Counted from the first letter of the stretch, positions 1-12,272 are shown. The stretch: DNA of 64,000 nucleotides from Adiantum capillus-veneris (GCA_014529385.2 CM043954.1:4217306-4281305); one strand, 5' to 3'. Notes: a model not told the origin generated them from the letters alone. Translations and numbers: made by a program.

Positions 1-1
1 C

Positions 2-691
2 CTTATCTCTAGCCTGAACCTAGCATATTACAAGAGATACATAGATGATGCCTTCGGGGTCTGGACAGGCACTCATAAAGCACTTACCAAAGCTCTCGCT
101 TCTTAGGCCTTCCCTTTAGAAGAGCATATAGTGATCTCTCCCATCATATCCACTTTTGAAGCCACCATCTTAGATGTCCACTACCACAAGGGACATACTT
201 TCAACTTATATGGTATCTTGGATTCAAATTGTTACCAAAAATCTCTCAACTCTTACCAATATATACCTTGGAGCTCTTGGCACCCTCTCCACCAAAAATT
301 AGCCTTTATCAAGACAGAACTACGACGCTATATTATTAGGGAAAGCAATCATGAGGGCTTCTATCATTTGAGAAACCTCTTCTTCCTTAGTCTCCTTCAT
401 AGAGGCTACCCAAGAAACTTCCTCCTTAAGGTCTTTGGATTTATCACTTACAAGGAACGAACCACTCTCCTAACCAAAACCCCATCTCCAAAAAATCCTC
501 CCCCTAGCATCCTCAAACTCCCGTTTTCACCAGAAACTCGTAGACTAAACCCTACCCTAATAATTGGTAAGCCTATCTATACGGCTTGCAGCCTCTCCCC
601 TACCCTTGCTCATCTTGACCAACCCATCATATGTTGGACCAATGGCCAAAACTTAGGCACTCTTCTAACCAAATCAAAAACCAATATTTAA
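2..691 (+). pseudogene. Penelope-like element reverse transcriptase, C-terminal remnant
   Basis: One frame runs from the window edge to a TAA at 689-691, broken by a single TAG at 104-106. It begins in the RT palm with the catalytic YIDD box (38-49, context KRYIDDAFGVW). Next come a FEATILDVHYHK segment, an SWHPLHQK segment, an RRYIIRES arginine motif and a FFLSLLHRGYP motif near 388-414. A YIDD palm followed by an HP box, an R..R motif and a conserved RGYP box is the layout of Penelope-like RTs, not of LTR or LINE RTs. Penelope elements usually carry a GIY-YIG endonuclease after RT; I find none in the next 500 bp, so this copy is either 3' truncated or of an endonuclease-lacking type. The 5' part lies outside the window. 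Family call is fairly sure; subtype is not. Confidence 0.72.
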
Positions 692-2407
<1,716 letters not shown>

Positions 2408-2705
2408 TTAACATGATAAAATCATTTGGGTTGGTTAGATATTAGATTTTATGATAAAGATGTTGTTAATTCTTGAAGGCAACGAACTCTCTAATGTTGT
2501 CCTTGGAAATCATGTATGTTCGTCTTAGCCTGTTTTGATAAGAATCATGACAACGTGCTTATCACTGAAGGACCTATATTTGATGACTAGAATTTTGCAT
2601 ATATGGATTGGCAATGATGTGATAAAGCAGCTCATCGGTACATTCTTTCTGCTCTTATTGATTCTCTTTTGCTTGATGTGTATAAATTGCCTACTTCCCA
2701 TGACG
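2408..2705 (+). pseudogene. gag: Copia-1 gag, N-terminal half (piece 1 of 3)
   Basis: A degraded frame here reads as the first part of a copia gag of the UBN2 type. It ends with the segment YKLPTSHDV at the insertion junction, and the matching VWKYL continuation begins at 16680 on the far side of Gyp-A, the usual W-x-x-L block of copia gag. Upstream, a LITEGP-like block and HRYILSALIDSLLLDV are in the same frame with interruptions (stop near 2609). There is no start codon I can defend. The match relies on the join as much as on this piece alone. Confidence 0.6.
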
Positions 2706-2706
2706 T

Positions 2707-3549
2707 TCTGGGAAACAAGAAAATTGGAGCACCTCCATAGCGATGTATCCCAATAGCATTGAAAGAGCACTACAACAACACCAAAATATTTGGAAAATAC
2801 CTTTGAAACACCACAAGTCCAACAAGAGTAGTCCCCTTGGGAATTTACTGGTCGTCGCCCACCCAAGAGACTATGTCCCATAGGAGCAAAACCCTGCCAA
2901 AGCATGGATTTACAACACACGCCGACCAATGCATATGAAGACAAGGGCCTCTCCTTTCACCATTGAACATCACAAACCCACAAATTCAACATCAATTCCA
3001 CAATTCATACATACATGCCCTCCCAATCTGCCTGCACAGAATTTGCCACTAGGCTACCATAGCCATAACCCTGTAGAGAACTAGTCATAACCTGAAGAGC
3101 ACAACTCCAATTGGGGCACTTTAAAGCTTGGAAAAAAATTTAAAAAATGACTGAAGAGAAATCTAAAGATGACCAAAATTGATTCCATACGCAGCCATGA
3201 GCAAAATTGACGCGAATAGAAAGTTGTCCTAGCACGACTACATGTAGAGACGGCTAGTCAGGAGGCACAACGAGCTAAAACCTGAAAATTTCTGATTTTT
3301 GGCTTAACTTTTTTAAGTTTGTACATGAGTTAAGTTATATACAAGTCTCACTTCAAAAAACTCACTCACAGGCACTCACAGTAGCCCGACAGCTGTAACT
3401 AGACTAGCGACTTGCAGTGCATGTACATGTGCTTGCTAAATCAAGCTAAAAGCCCCAGAAAAAGAAAGCCCATGCACCCTTTTGACATCGGGCGTCATGT
3501 CCGTATGTACAAATTTACAAAAAACGGGGTGTCAAAAATGCGCCCAACA
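2707..3549 (-). repeat. Gyp-A 3' LTR
   Basis: Aligns along its length with 15799-16676, with small indels. The right copy contains about 30 bp (near 16346-16379) missing here. The outermost bases are altered relative to the intact TGTTGGG terminus of the other copy. Confidence 0.9.
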
Positions 3550-3570
3550 TAGTTTGCCAACCCCCCAGTC
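3550..3570 (-). promoter_or_regulatory. Gyp-A polypurine tract
   Basis: On the - strand a run ACTGGGGGGTTGGCAAACTA lies directly before the 3' LTR. This is where plus-strand DNA priming would occur. The same position in Gyp-C holds an AGGGGATGGG tract. Confidence 0.7.
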
Positions 3571-4688
3571 TGCTAGAGCATTCATGATCAGCAGCACAAA
3601 AGAGATCCTGTAAATCACATGAGAGAGTCTTCACTTCATCTTCATCATTAGCCACATGATCATCAAATTCTTCAAAAGAAGACTCATCCTCAATCACAGT
3701 CATCAACCTTGCAATATACTTCTTCAACCTGTAGCCATTCATACATGCTTTATGTGGGGTACCATCCAAGTCAGCAAGCTGATATGCCATTTGGAAACCT
3801 GTTTAAGACCAAGAATGGACCTTGCCATTTGATTTGATTTATTTTTATTGAAAAGTTTCTATCAAGCTTACTATTGTAACGAAGCACCATGTCACCCTTC
3901 TTGATGTCCTTGTCCTTCACCTTCTCATTTGCCTTTGCTTGATTCTTCTTCAAGACCTGCTCATAATACTCTAAAGTCAACAACCTATCCAACTGTACAC
4001 ATTGCAAGTATAAAAGCCTTTCCTTGAATGCATCATTGGGCTCTTCTTCAAGCTTTAGCATCATCTTCAAAGCTGGTATCTCCACCTCAATAGGAAGTAA
4101 AGCCTCTTTGCCAAAAACTAGATGGAAGGGAGAGAAACCAGTACCTAATTTGATGGCAGTCCTATAAGCCCATAGAGCACAAGGTAGCTCTAAATCCCAA
4201 GTCTTTACATTATTTCTTGTCATCTTTGTAATCATCCCTATGAGCTCTCCATTAAACATTTCATTCATGCCATTGCATTGGGAATAATATGGAGTAGTAA
4301 ACCTGAGATGCACATGAAGCTTCTCACATAGATAATCCACCAGCTCTCCCCTAAAACCTTGACCCTTGTTAGAAAGTAACTCCAAGGGCATGCCAAACTT
4401 GCAGCAAATATCTTCATATATAAATAAGGAAACATCTTTCTCGTGATGTGCTTAACAGCTTCGGCTTCGGTCCACCTGGATAGATAGTCAATAGCAGTAA
4501 GTATGTAACATTTGCCTCTAGCTGTCATAGGTAGAGGACCTATTGCATCAATACCCCACTTCACAAACACATCATAAGCCACAATGGTGCCTCTAATTTC
4601 TGATTTGAGAACCCTATTTTCCATGCTTTGACACTTTTTACAAGACTTGCACCAATGATGAACATCACGTTGAACGCTTGGCCACACA
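3571..4688 (-). pseudogene. pol: Gyp-A integrase, core and C-terminal part
   Basis: Three overlapping - strand frames (4687-4265, 4391-3771, 3790-3515) together cover integrase from the zinc-finger cysteines to the C-terminus, joined by frameshifts. CKSCKKCQ supplies the CC of the HHCC finger. WGIDAIGPLP carries the first catalytic Asp. The second catalytic position reads LLSNKGQGF, Asn where the Gyp-C copy has SDKG, so the core is probably dead. TPYYSQCNGMNEMFNGEL carries the final Glu. The C-terminal part has GDMVLRYNSKLD and WQGPFLV, the usual gypsy tail. The N-terminal HH half lies beyond the CACTA insertion, at 11448 onward. Confidence 0.88.
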
Positions 4689-4900
4689 CACTACAAGAGG
4701 TACTTAATAGAAGTGACGCTTGCAGTGCGACGCTCAAATGTGAAAAACCATGGCGTCGCTATGGGCATCACATAGGTGTCGCCATGGGCGTTGCTAAATT
4801 ACAACTAACTTAGCGACGCTCATAGCGACGCCGTTAGGGCTAAAACAAATAACCGAGAGTCCGAAAACTCAGATCTCAGATCTGAATTTTCGGCGCACGC
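4689..4900 (+). repeat. CACTA-1 left TIR and subterminal repeats
   Basis: TIR at 4689-4701, followed to about 4835 by GTGACGCTTGCAG, GGCGTCGCTATGGGC, GTCGCCATGGGC and TTAGCGACGCTC-type repeats. In other CACTA elements such motifs bind the TNPA-type protein and bring the two ends together. Confidence 0.85.
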
Positions 4901-4928
4901 TCAAGCAAGCAAGGTAACGCGCACTCTC

Positions 4929-5056
4929 CCTCTCTCTCTCTTTCTTCTCCACGCGTGCACACACACACACACACACACACACGAGGAGAGGAAGGAGAGC
5001 CACATATGCTCCTTCCCTCTCCTCACTCTCATGTTCCCTTCCCCTCTTTCTCTCTC

Positions 5057-5089
<33 letters not shown>

Positions 5090-5096
5090 TTGTGTT

Positions 5097-5147
<51 letters not shown>

Positions 5148-5295
5148 ACAAGCATAAACAAAAAACGCGCACACACATGCATAAACAAAGAATGCACACA
5201 CACATTGACAGAGGAAAAGAGAAGGAGAGCATGCATGAACCAAAAACGCACACACACATGCATAAACAAAGAATGCACACACACATTGAGAGAGG

Positions 5296-5347
<52 letters not shown>

Positions 5348-5354
5348 TATAAAA

Positions 5355-5389
<35 letters not shown>

Positions 5390-5400
5390 AGAAGAAGAAG
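4929..5400. repeat. Microsatellite cluster (TC/GA, CA) with ACACAYGCATAAACAAA repeats
   Basis: Alternating (CT)n, (CA)n and (GA)n tracts. Between 5155 and 5290 a short unit containing CACACATGCATAAACAAA and GAATGCACACACACATTGA recurs. Open frames on both strands here are repeat artefacts. Confidence 0.9.
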
Positions 5401-5414
5401 AAGATGAGAGTCTT

Positions 5415-6090
5415 AACATCGTAGGAAACTATCCCAAGAGACCTTAAAGATCTAGTCGACAGGAGTTGAACTCAAGACCTATTATTCATGAGGGAAATGC
5501 CATAACTAATCGATCACACTTCGGTGATAGAAAATTTATACCATTTTCTCCTTTTTTTATGGGCGTGCCACACACCCACACACACACACCTGAGAAAAAG
5601 AGAGTTTAATTTAACGTCGTAGGAAACTAATTAAAGAGACCTAAAGATCTAGCCGACAAGGAGTTGAACTCAAAACCTATTTTTCAAGAGGGAAGTGGCA
5701 TAACCAATCTATCACACTTGGGTGATAGAAAGGTTATACCATTCTTCTCTTTTTATTGGCACACACACACCCACACACACACAAGAAGAAGAGAGTTTTA
5801 ACGTCATAGGAAACTATCCCAAAAGACGTTAAAGATTAGGTTAGATGTAGACTTACGTTCAATTAGATTTAGGTTTATTTATAGTTAGATTTACGTTTGA
5901 TTAGATTTATGTTTATTTACGTTAGATTTAGATTTACGTTATATTAGATTAGATTTAGATTTAAGTTATATTAGATTAGATTTAGGTTTATTTACGTTAT
6001 CTACCTGTTATTGAAGAGGGAATGGCATAACCAATCTACCACACTTGGGTAGTAGAAAGATTATACCATTTTCCTCTTTTATCGTTTAAG
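5415..6090 (-). repeat. Tandem tRNA-like (SINE-head-like) repeats with a TTAGATTTAGG minisatellite
   Basis: A unit of about 135 bp occurs at 5418-5552 and again at 5615-5750. A third copy is split (5800-5837 and 6004-6080) by an AT-rich TTAGATTTAGGTTTA minisatellite. On the - strand each unit reads like a tRNA half: a region near TGATAGATTGGTTA resembles an A box, and GAGTTCAACTCC (+ coordinates 5462-5473 and 5660-5671) resembles the B-box consensus GGTTCGANTCC. The spacing suits an internal pol III promoter. No intact tRNA fold or CCA end was established, so it is called SINE-like rather than tRNA. Confidence 0.5.
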
Positions 6091-6426
6091 ATAAGGTTAG
6101 ATTTAGATTTACATTAGATTAGATTTAGGTTTATTTAAGTTAGATTAGATTAGATTTAGGTTTATTTTGAGTACACCGAAGGATTATAGTGCCTACACGT
6201 TTGAGAGTGGCCGGTGTCTCGGTCACTGCGTCGGAGATGCTTAGGAGTGACTCGAACACTGCGTCGGGGTCATCTGGAGGCTTGGATGATGAGCATTCAT
6301 CGGACAGGATTGCTATAGTTCATGGGAGCGACATGCCAAAGTGATATGCCTACCTCATCAATCGTATGTCATATGAGACCATTATGACCCCTGAGGGGAA
6401 GCAAGTGATGGGCTGCATACAACAGT
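6091..6426 (+). other. CACTA-1 filler with a coding-looking stretch
   Basis: 6091-6175 continues the TTAGATTTAGG-type minisatellite. From about 6190 to 6420 composition becomes more balanced. A + frame reads GVSVTASEMLRSDSNTASG and, after a TGA near 6343, YAYLINRMSYETIMTPEGK. This looks like decayed protein-coding sequence, possibly a captured fragment. I do not recognise it. Confidence 0.35.
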
Positions 6427-6745
6427 TGTGTAGATGTGAATGGGCCTCACATATACAAATATTTCAATGCAAGAGTTTAATACTCTCACCTCTCCACCCC
6501 GTCGATCCATGATGCAGGTGATGGGACAAAATCCTCCTCGAAGCTGGCCCCAGCCGCCACTCCCCAAGGAGGAGAGGACGACCAATCCAGACAGACGGTG
6601 GCAACAAAGTGACGCAGCAAGAGTTTGCATCAAGACGGGGAGTGGCGGCTGGACCAGCTTCGAGGAGGATTTTGTCCCATCAAAGCTAATATTAAACTCT
6701 TACATTGAAGTATTTGTATATGTGAGGCCCATTAACATCTACACA
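6427..6745. mobile_element. Foldback MITE inside CACTA-1
   Basis: Near-palindromic. The left arm from 6427 (TGTGTAGATGTGAATGGGCC ...) matches the reverse complement of the right arm ending at 6745 over roughly 130 bp, including the TTTGTCCCATC and GGCGGCTGG blocks. A spacer of about 60 bp separates the arms. There is no coding capacity. A clear TSD was not identified, so the superfamily is unknown. Confidence 0.8.
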
Positions 6746-7150
6746 GCTAGTAGCCCCATTGGTATGTCTTTTACCCTTCAATGGAGCGAATCACCACATG
6801 TTCAATTAGGTTAGATTTAAGATAAGATTTTGGATTGAGTTTTTATATTAGAGTCTAACTTCAAGATTACGGTAAAAAAATTAGAGTTAGACGAACGGTG
6901 AAAAGATCTACTGTGAAAAGATGTTAAGATGCTGTGAAATGCTACATCTAGAGAAGAGGCAAAGAGGTTTTGTCCACTACATGCACTATCATGTAGACGT
7001 GGTTGTGTAGATTTCTTGTACCCACAAATATAGGCATTGACCAATAAAGACAAGATTATAACCCGGTGGTTCTGATCTTCGTGCACCTCTAGACCGAGGT
7101 GTGCGGGGATTGGACATGACTAGAGAATGTGAGGTAGTTTACAGTGTGAA

Positions 7151-7215
<65 letters not shown>

Positions 7216-7274
7216 GAAGAATGCCAATAGAAGATTAAATTTGTTGTCCAGTTTATAAGATTTTTACCCTCATT
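6746..7274 (+). other. CACTA-1 leader upstream of the transposase, with (GA)30
   Basis: Non-coding. 6790-7140 is homologous to 42100-42990 in CACTA-2. An uninterrupted (GA)n tract lies at 7155-7214, just before the likely transposase start. The same relative position in CACTA-2 also carries a GA tract. Confidence 0.7.
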
Positions 7275-9330
7275 ATGAGTAGTGACGAGGATGTGGGGCC
7301 GTCCAACCAAAACACCTATCTCTCCAACGAGGATCTTATGTCCTTGTAATCAATGCAAGCATGTTGTGATATGGACAAGACTCGTTTCTTTGCAGCACGT
7401 TCGCAAATTTAGTGAGTTCGATCCATATATTATAGATTGAGTTGTTGCCAATTATAACTCGTCGGACTCTGACACTGGCCAACAGGCAGCAATCTTGCAA
7501 CCCAATAGACGTGTTCGCAAGCGCTTTGGTCAAGCAGCATATGTGAGGCCACAAGATGTAGCCTCTGAGAGCTCGGGGGATGATCATGCAAACCACATTC
7601 CCAACGAGGCAATGTTTGAGCCCGAGATTGATGAAATGATAGAGACGATCATGGATTCAGAAAGGCTTATCTATGATGATATGAAAAGTGAAGTCGATAC
7701 GCCATTGTATGATGGAGCACGTGTGTCTAGATTGAAAGTGCTCCTCGTTATTCTCAACATGCAGGCAAAGTTTGGATGAAGTGACACTAGCGTCACAGCG
7801 CTTTTCAAGTGATCTATTACAATTAGTTTACTTTAACAAAACTCTAAATGTATAATGATCTGATAGATTTTTCAATAATTGTACCGTATTTTTATGTTGT
7901 GTAGATTGCTCAAAGAGCACATACTACCAGTTGATAATGTGATGCCAAATTCCTGAGAGGAAGGAAGAAAGATTTTGCGAAACTTGGGGATGGATTACAA
8001 TTCGATCCACGCTTGTCCTAATGACTGCATTCTTTTTAGAGGGGAATACATAGACATGGAGAAGTGTCCGAAATGTGATTCCGAGAGATATCAAGTAGAT
8101 CTCCACCGAAAAAAAATTCCGCAAAAGGTTTTGTGAAATTTTCCTGTGCTTCCTCGCATCAAGCATTTCTTCGAATGTAAGTCCATGGCCTCCCTAGCAG
8201 CATGGCATGAGGAGAATAAATCTTTGGATGGTGTGCTACAAATTCCTGCAGATTGTGCAGCCTGGAAACATATAGATGGAACATGGTCGCATTTTGCCAG
8301 GGAAGCTAGGAATTTGCGCTTAGGCCTGGCTATGGATGGCGTAAATCCATTTGGTCAAAGATCAACATCTTACAGTGTATGGCCCGTTGTCATCGTCAAC
8401 TACAACATTCCTCCGTGGTTGACTACGAAGAAGGGACACCTATGGCTAAGCTTGATTGTGTCGGGGCAATATAAAGTGAAGAATATGGATGCGTATCTTC
8501 GTCCACTATTGGAACAGCTACAACAATTGTGGATTGGCATAGAAGTGGTGGATATGAGCCGACACACAGGTCGACGGAATGCTTTGATCAGAGGAATTCT
8601 AATGTGGACCATGCATGACTATCCCGGACTAACAGAATGCTCAGGTGATCTATTTACACTCCTCACTCAGACACTGTAAATCTTGGTTTTTCTCAAGCTG
8701 ATCTATTATCATGTGTATACATGCAAGGCTTCAAACAAGAAAATACAGAGCATGTGTCACATGTGGACCTAGACTGAATGCACGTAGGGCGCTCTCATTG
8801 AAGAAGCAAATCTACGAAGGTCATCAAGTGTATCTTCCGGAGAATCATGTGTTACGCGATGGATTTTTGGGAAGAGAGCCACCGAGGATGTCTGCACAAG
8901 CATGGTTCGAGCAGAAGGAGATGTGTGATGACGGATTGCCCCCAGGGATGAAGAGACTATCTCTATGGTATGAGTTACCATACTGGCCCCGAATCATGAT
9001 CAATCATGCACATATTCTAGAATGTGGTTAATCTACTATGGGACCATCTGACCGGCAAGAAAGATACTTTGGGAGCCAAAGTTGACCTTACAAATGTGGA
9101 TCGTATGGAGCAATATTGGCTGCAAAGAGCGTCCGATGGATCGATAAAGCTCCCTAAAGAACCATGGATTTTCACAGGAGCCCAAGAACGCAAAGTAAAA
9201 GAGACCATTCGATCTTTACGGATCCCCACTGGCATAATGCACTCGCTCCGAACGTGTTTTACTAAAGAAGGAAAGCTCACCGGTTTGAAGTCACACGACT
9301 GGCATAAAATGTGTCAGGTATGTTCATAGT
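7275..9330 (+). pseudogene. CACTA-1 TNP2-like transposase (Transposase_21 + DUF4218)
   Basis: The transposase that would cut and paste CACTA ends. The likely start is ATG 7275 (MSSDEDVGPSNQN), matched by the ATG at 43080 in CACTA-2. The N-terminal exon runs to about 7808. An intron at 7809-7904 (GT...TAG) has its counterpart at 63802-63897 in CACTA-2. Then follows the diagnostic CPNDCILF ... CPKCDSERY zinc-finger-like block (8010-8090) and the Transposase_21 core with LRLGLAMDGVNPFG and WPVVIVNYNIPPW. Then come a probable second intron (8645-8727), a CVTCGP block, YWPRIMINHAHI and the DUF4218 part. Frameshifts near 8140 and 9025, and a TGA at 7954, break the frame. The copy is probably inactive. 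Confidence 0.88.
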
Positions 9331-9416
9331 GGAATATATCATAGTGGGAATTGTGTAACAAATTTGTGTGTGGACTTTAATATCATTGATGCACGTGTTT
9401 TGCAATTTATGTTACC

Positions 9417-9420
<4 letters not shown>

Positions 9421-9484
<64 letters not shown>
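9421..9484. repeat. (TC)n-(TATC)n microsatellite
   Basis: About 17 TC units followed by seven TATC units, between the two CACTA-1 genes. Confidence 0.9.
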
Positions 9485-9550
9485 CTTGTCCATGTTTTCT
9501 ACTCCATGCATTCAATATTAAGTTTAAATGTTCGTGTGTTTAATGTAGGT

Positions 9551-10754
9551 ATGGATGATGAGGAGTTTCTTTCTTCTTTGTCACCTCAGCAGAGACAGTG
9601 GTACGTAGAGCGTCATCGCTCTAGCGCACCATCGTGCGTTCCTACTCCATCCGCATCTCCCTCTGTTTCGGAGCATTCAGTGCGCTCCGAAGCTTCGATG
9701 TCGATCAGACGATCTTCACACTCGTCTAGGCACCAACACTCTAGTGGTGGCAGTGGCGGTTGTTGTGGGGATGCCGCCGCCGATGCTACTAGCTACTCCT
9801 CCAGGAGTCACTCCAGTGGACAGTCCTCGCTTCAAGGCTCAGACTCCAGGGGAGACACCTGACGTTCGTACCCCCGTCGACATGCCGCTAGAGACGCCTT
9901 CCAGGACACCCAGGTTCACGCGTCAGCGGCGAGAGGTCTTGCCTTACTCCGTCGACTTCAGCGGCGGCATCATCTTGGTTGATGAAGGCAAGAAGGTGAT
10001 TTCACGCATGCGCGGTCTTTGCTCTCAAGTTTTTAGACACTACATACTAAACACCTAGAGTGAAGTACCAAATGATTTAAAAGACAGAGTCATCAGCATT
10101 CTTCATGAATTAGAGTTTCCCGTTCCAACATGGGATGAGCGCTTCAATGAAGATGTGATGAAGGTTCGAATTCGCGAATACTTCAAGCACAAGTGTTCTG
10201 AAGTGCAAAAAGCAATCAAGATGGGTGGAACAGACCAGATTGGCTGGCCAAAGAAGATTGGAAGAATGCAAAGAAAGCAGCGTGCGAGAATCCCGACAAG
10301 TGGAAGCAACAAAAGGAGACAGCCAAAGCGCGAGTAGAGGCAGGGAGCTCGCACCACTTGGGGAGCGGCGAGTGGGCATCATTTCAGGCCGATTTTGTAA
10401 GTGTTTTTGCATTGCTCTCTATTTTTTATAGTTTAGGGTCTATGGGTTTTTAAATTCTAACATAATGGATTCTTTGTATGTTTTGACAGTGGTCGATGAG
10501 ACAGGACGTGATTCCACACCATACGAGCGCGAGTACGCAGACATGAAAGGCTTAAACGCCCTGATGGAAATTCTGAGTTCTCACGACAGCATGGTTAGTA
10601 TTAGGGTTTACTCTTTTCTATTTGATGTATTGTTTTATAAACATCGCTATATGTTTATACTTACAAAAAGTTGTCTTATTGTTTTTTTTTGCAGAATCCG
10701 ACAGATACGCCGCTTGGACGCGATGAGACGTATGATTACACGACGTCAGTTTAG
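9551..10754 (+). pseudogene. CACTA-1 second gene (TNPA/Transposase_24-like)
   Basis: Start ATG 9551 (MDDEEFLSSLSPQQRQWYVE). The first part is rich in Ser, His and Gly, then Pro and Thr. After a frameshift near 9760-9860 comes RRQREVLPYSVDFSGG and, after a TAG, a segment with VPTWDERFNED and IREYFKHKCSEVQ. Then ENPDKWKQQKETAKARVEAG ends at a GTAAGT donor (10397), with a matching TTTTGACAG acceptor at 10489. A second intron spans 10594-10694, and the last exon ends with TAG at 10752-10754. The K-WKQQ ... SHHLGSGEW block resembles the conserved end of the second protein of plant CACTA elements, which binds subterminal repeats. Exon phases do not all agree, so at least one indel is present. Confidence 0.65.
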
Positions 10755-11112
10755 CCATAGCTAGATATCATTAGTTTCTTTTTGTCATAGCTTATGTATC
10801 ATGAGACGACTTTTATACGTCTTTTTGAAAACCATGTATATTTTTTCAATAATGACAATGGTTTGTAATTATTACATTTGCAAAGTTTAACAATCAAGTG
10901 ATTTTGCCTATGTGTACAATTGTCATTGATTTACTTTCATCAATTTACGCTTGTCAGTTTTGTATCTTTATTTTGCAAACAATACGTACTATGGATGATG
11001 GAGTTAATGGTTATATTGTCTTGTGGGTGACTATTTTGGATCTATATCTACCTTTGCACTTTTTTTCAAAGGTGAATCAATTAATGAAACATTCAATATG
11101 GTCGATGGGTGG
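10755..11112. other. CACTA-1 3' untranslated / intergenic DNA
   Basis: AT-rich and non-coding. It contains a TTTTTCAATAATGACAATGG stretch, a possible 3' end of the second gene. No motif beyond that. Confidence 0.5.
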
Positions 11113-11447
11113 CAGGGTATTCAATGCCCTGCCACCAAAAAAATTTCCTCTCGGGCATCGCTATGAACGTCGCTATAAGCGTCACTATAGATGGCCTGCA
11201 AACGTCGCTATGAACGTCGCTATATAAGGCTCTGCAGCGTCGCTATAAGCGTCACTATAGATGGCCTGCAAACGTTGCTATAGGCGTCTCTATATAGAGA
11301 CGATTATAGCGACGCCGATAGCGACTGTTATAGCGACGCTTATAGCGACATCCCCGTATCGACGCTTTTAGCAATGCCGGGGGTTATAAAAACCCAATGT
11401 ATTTTCGTCGCTAAAAGCGTCACAAGATCACACAACCTCTTGTAGTG
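11113..11447 (+). repeat. CACTA-1 right subterminal repeats and TIR
   Basis: Dense array of GTCGCTATAAGCGTCACTATAG and TATAGCGACGC motifs in both orientations. It includes a longer repeat, AGCGTCACTATAGATGGCCT, present twice (about 11179 and 11249). The TIR is at 11435-11447. Confidence 0.88.
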
Positions 11448-12250
11448 ACATAAACCTCCTGCAAGACTTTATGCAAAGTGAGCTTTGAAGCAAAGTGACC
11501 ACCACAAGAACCCTCATGATTCTCCTCTAAAATTTTGTAAATTTCCTCTTTCCAAGGAACTTTTCTCATCACAAGATTAACCCCCTTTATATACAAGGCA
11601 TCAAGCAAAGTGACCACCACAAGAACCCTCATGATTCTCCTCTAAAATTTTGTAAGTTTCCTCTTTCCAAGGAACTTTTCTCATCACAAGATTAACCCCC
11701 TTTATATACAAGGCATCACCAAGTAGCACATACCTTTTGGCACAACGTAGGAAGGTATATTTTTTTGACTTCTCCAACTCTGATGGAAGCATACCTGTTT
11801 GTAGAAACTCTTCCTCCCTCTCTAAAGCCTCCCTTCCCAAATAAAGAGGAGAATCAGCCCTTATCACATACAATTGCCCAATTGAAGCTTGAGATGCACC
11901 ATGTGCTTCTTCATTTTGAGACCTGTCCACATGGCTTAAACTCCAAGCTTCAAAATGCTTAAGTAGATTCTTCACTTGAAAACGCATATTTTTCAGCCTT
12001 GGATTATTAATTTGCCACACCCCAAGTACTTGCTTAACCACCAAAAGAGAATCACCTCTTACTCTCACACGACGGATGCCAAGCTCAAGGCAAGGCTGAG
12101 ACCTTTCTCCAAAGTAGCATACTCAGCTTCATTGTTGCTTTGTGATGTAAGCTTCAAACTCCTTTTAGTCACCAAAGCACCTTGAGGATCATAAATTACA
12201 ACACCTCCTGAAGATTCACCATGAACAATAGACAGGCATTGTCTATGTCA
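11448..12250 (-). pseudogene. pol: Gyp-A second RNase H and integrase N-terminus
   Basis: On the - strand, from 12250 down, a short segment reads GGVVIYDPQGALVTKRS and SNNEAEYATLEKG. After a frameshift comes VRGDSLLVVKQVLGVW. Together these are the D-E-D blocks of the extra RNase H of Tat-type gypsy elements. Downstream is the integrase N-terminus with EENHEGSCGGHF and LHKVLQEVY, the HH half of the zinc finger, ending exactly at the CACTA-1 insertion. A 115-bp tandem duplication in the HEGSCGGHF region (11491-11720) is not a multiple of three and breaks the frame. Gyp-C carries the same domains at 46449-46970 and 61104 onward. Confidence 0.82.
11491..11720 (-). repeat. 115-bp tandem duplication inside Gyp-A pol
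   Basis: Two near-identical copies, about 11491-11605 and 11606-11720, start with CAAAGTGACCACCACAAG. The 115-bp length shifts the frame by one. Confidence 0.85.
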
Positions 12251-12272
12251 GGAGCTTCGATGTGTTGCTTCT

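Larger units (their letters stand above)
4689..11447 (+). mobile_element. CACTA-1: complete CACTA (En/Spm-type) DNA transposon
   Basis: Bounded by perfect 13-bp terminal inverted repeats, CACTACAAGAGGT at 4689-4701 and its complement at 11435-11447. The 3-bp TSD ACA lies at 4686-4688 and 11448-11450. Subterminal regions at both ends are packed with GCGTCGCTAT-type repeats in both orientations, as in CACTA transposons. Inside are a TNP2-like transposase gene and a second gene, both + strand, plus microsatellites, tRNA-like repeats and a foldback MITE. It inserted cleanly between the two halves of the Gyp-A integrase zinc finger. Frameshifts in both genes suggest it is no longer autonomous. Confidence 0.95.

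Noticed and set aside
4901-5447. Overlapping frames of 76-172 codons on both strands
   Set aside because: Same artefact from mixed GA, CA and CT microsatellites.
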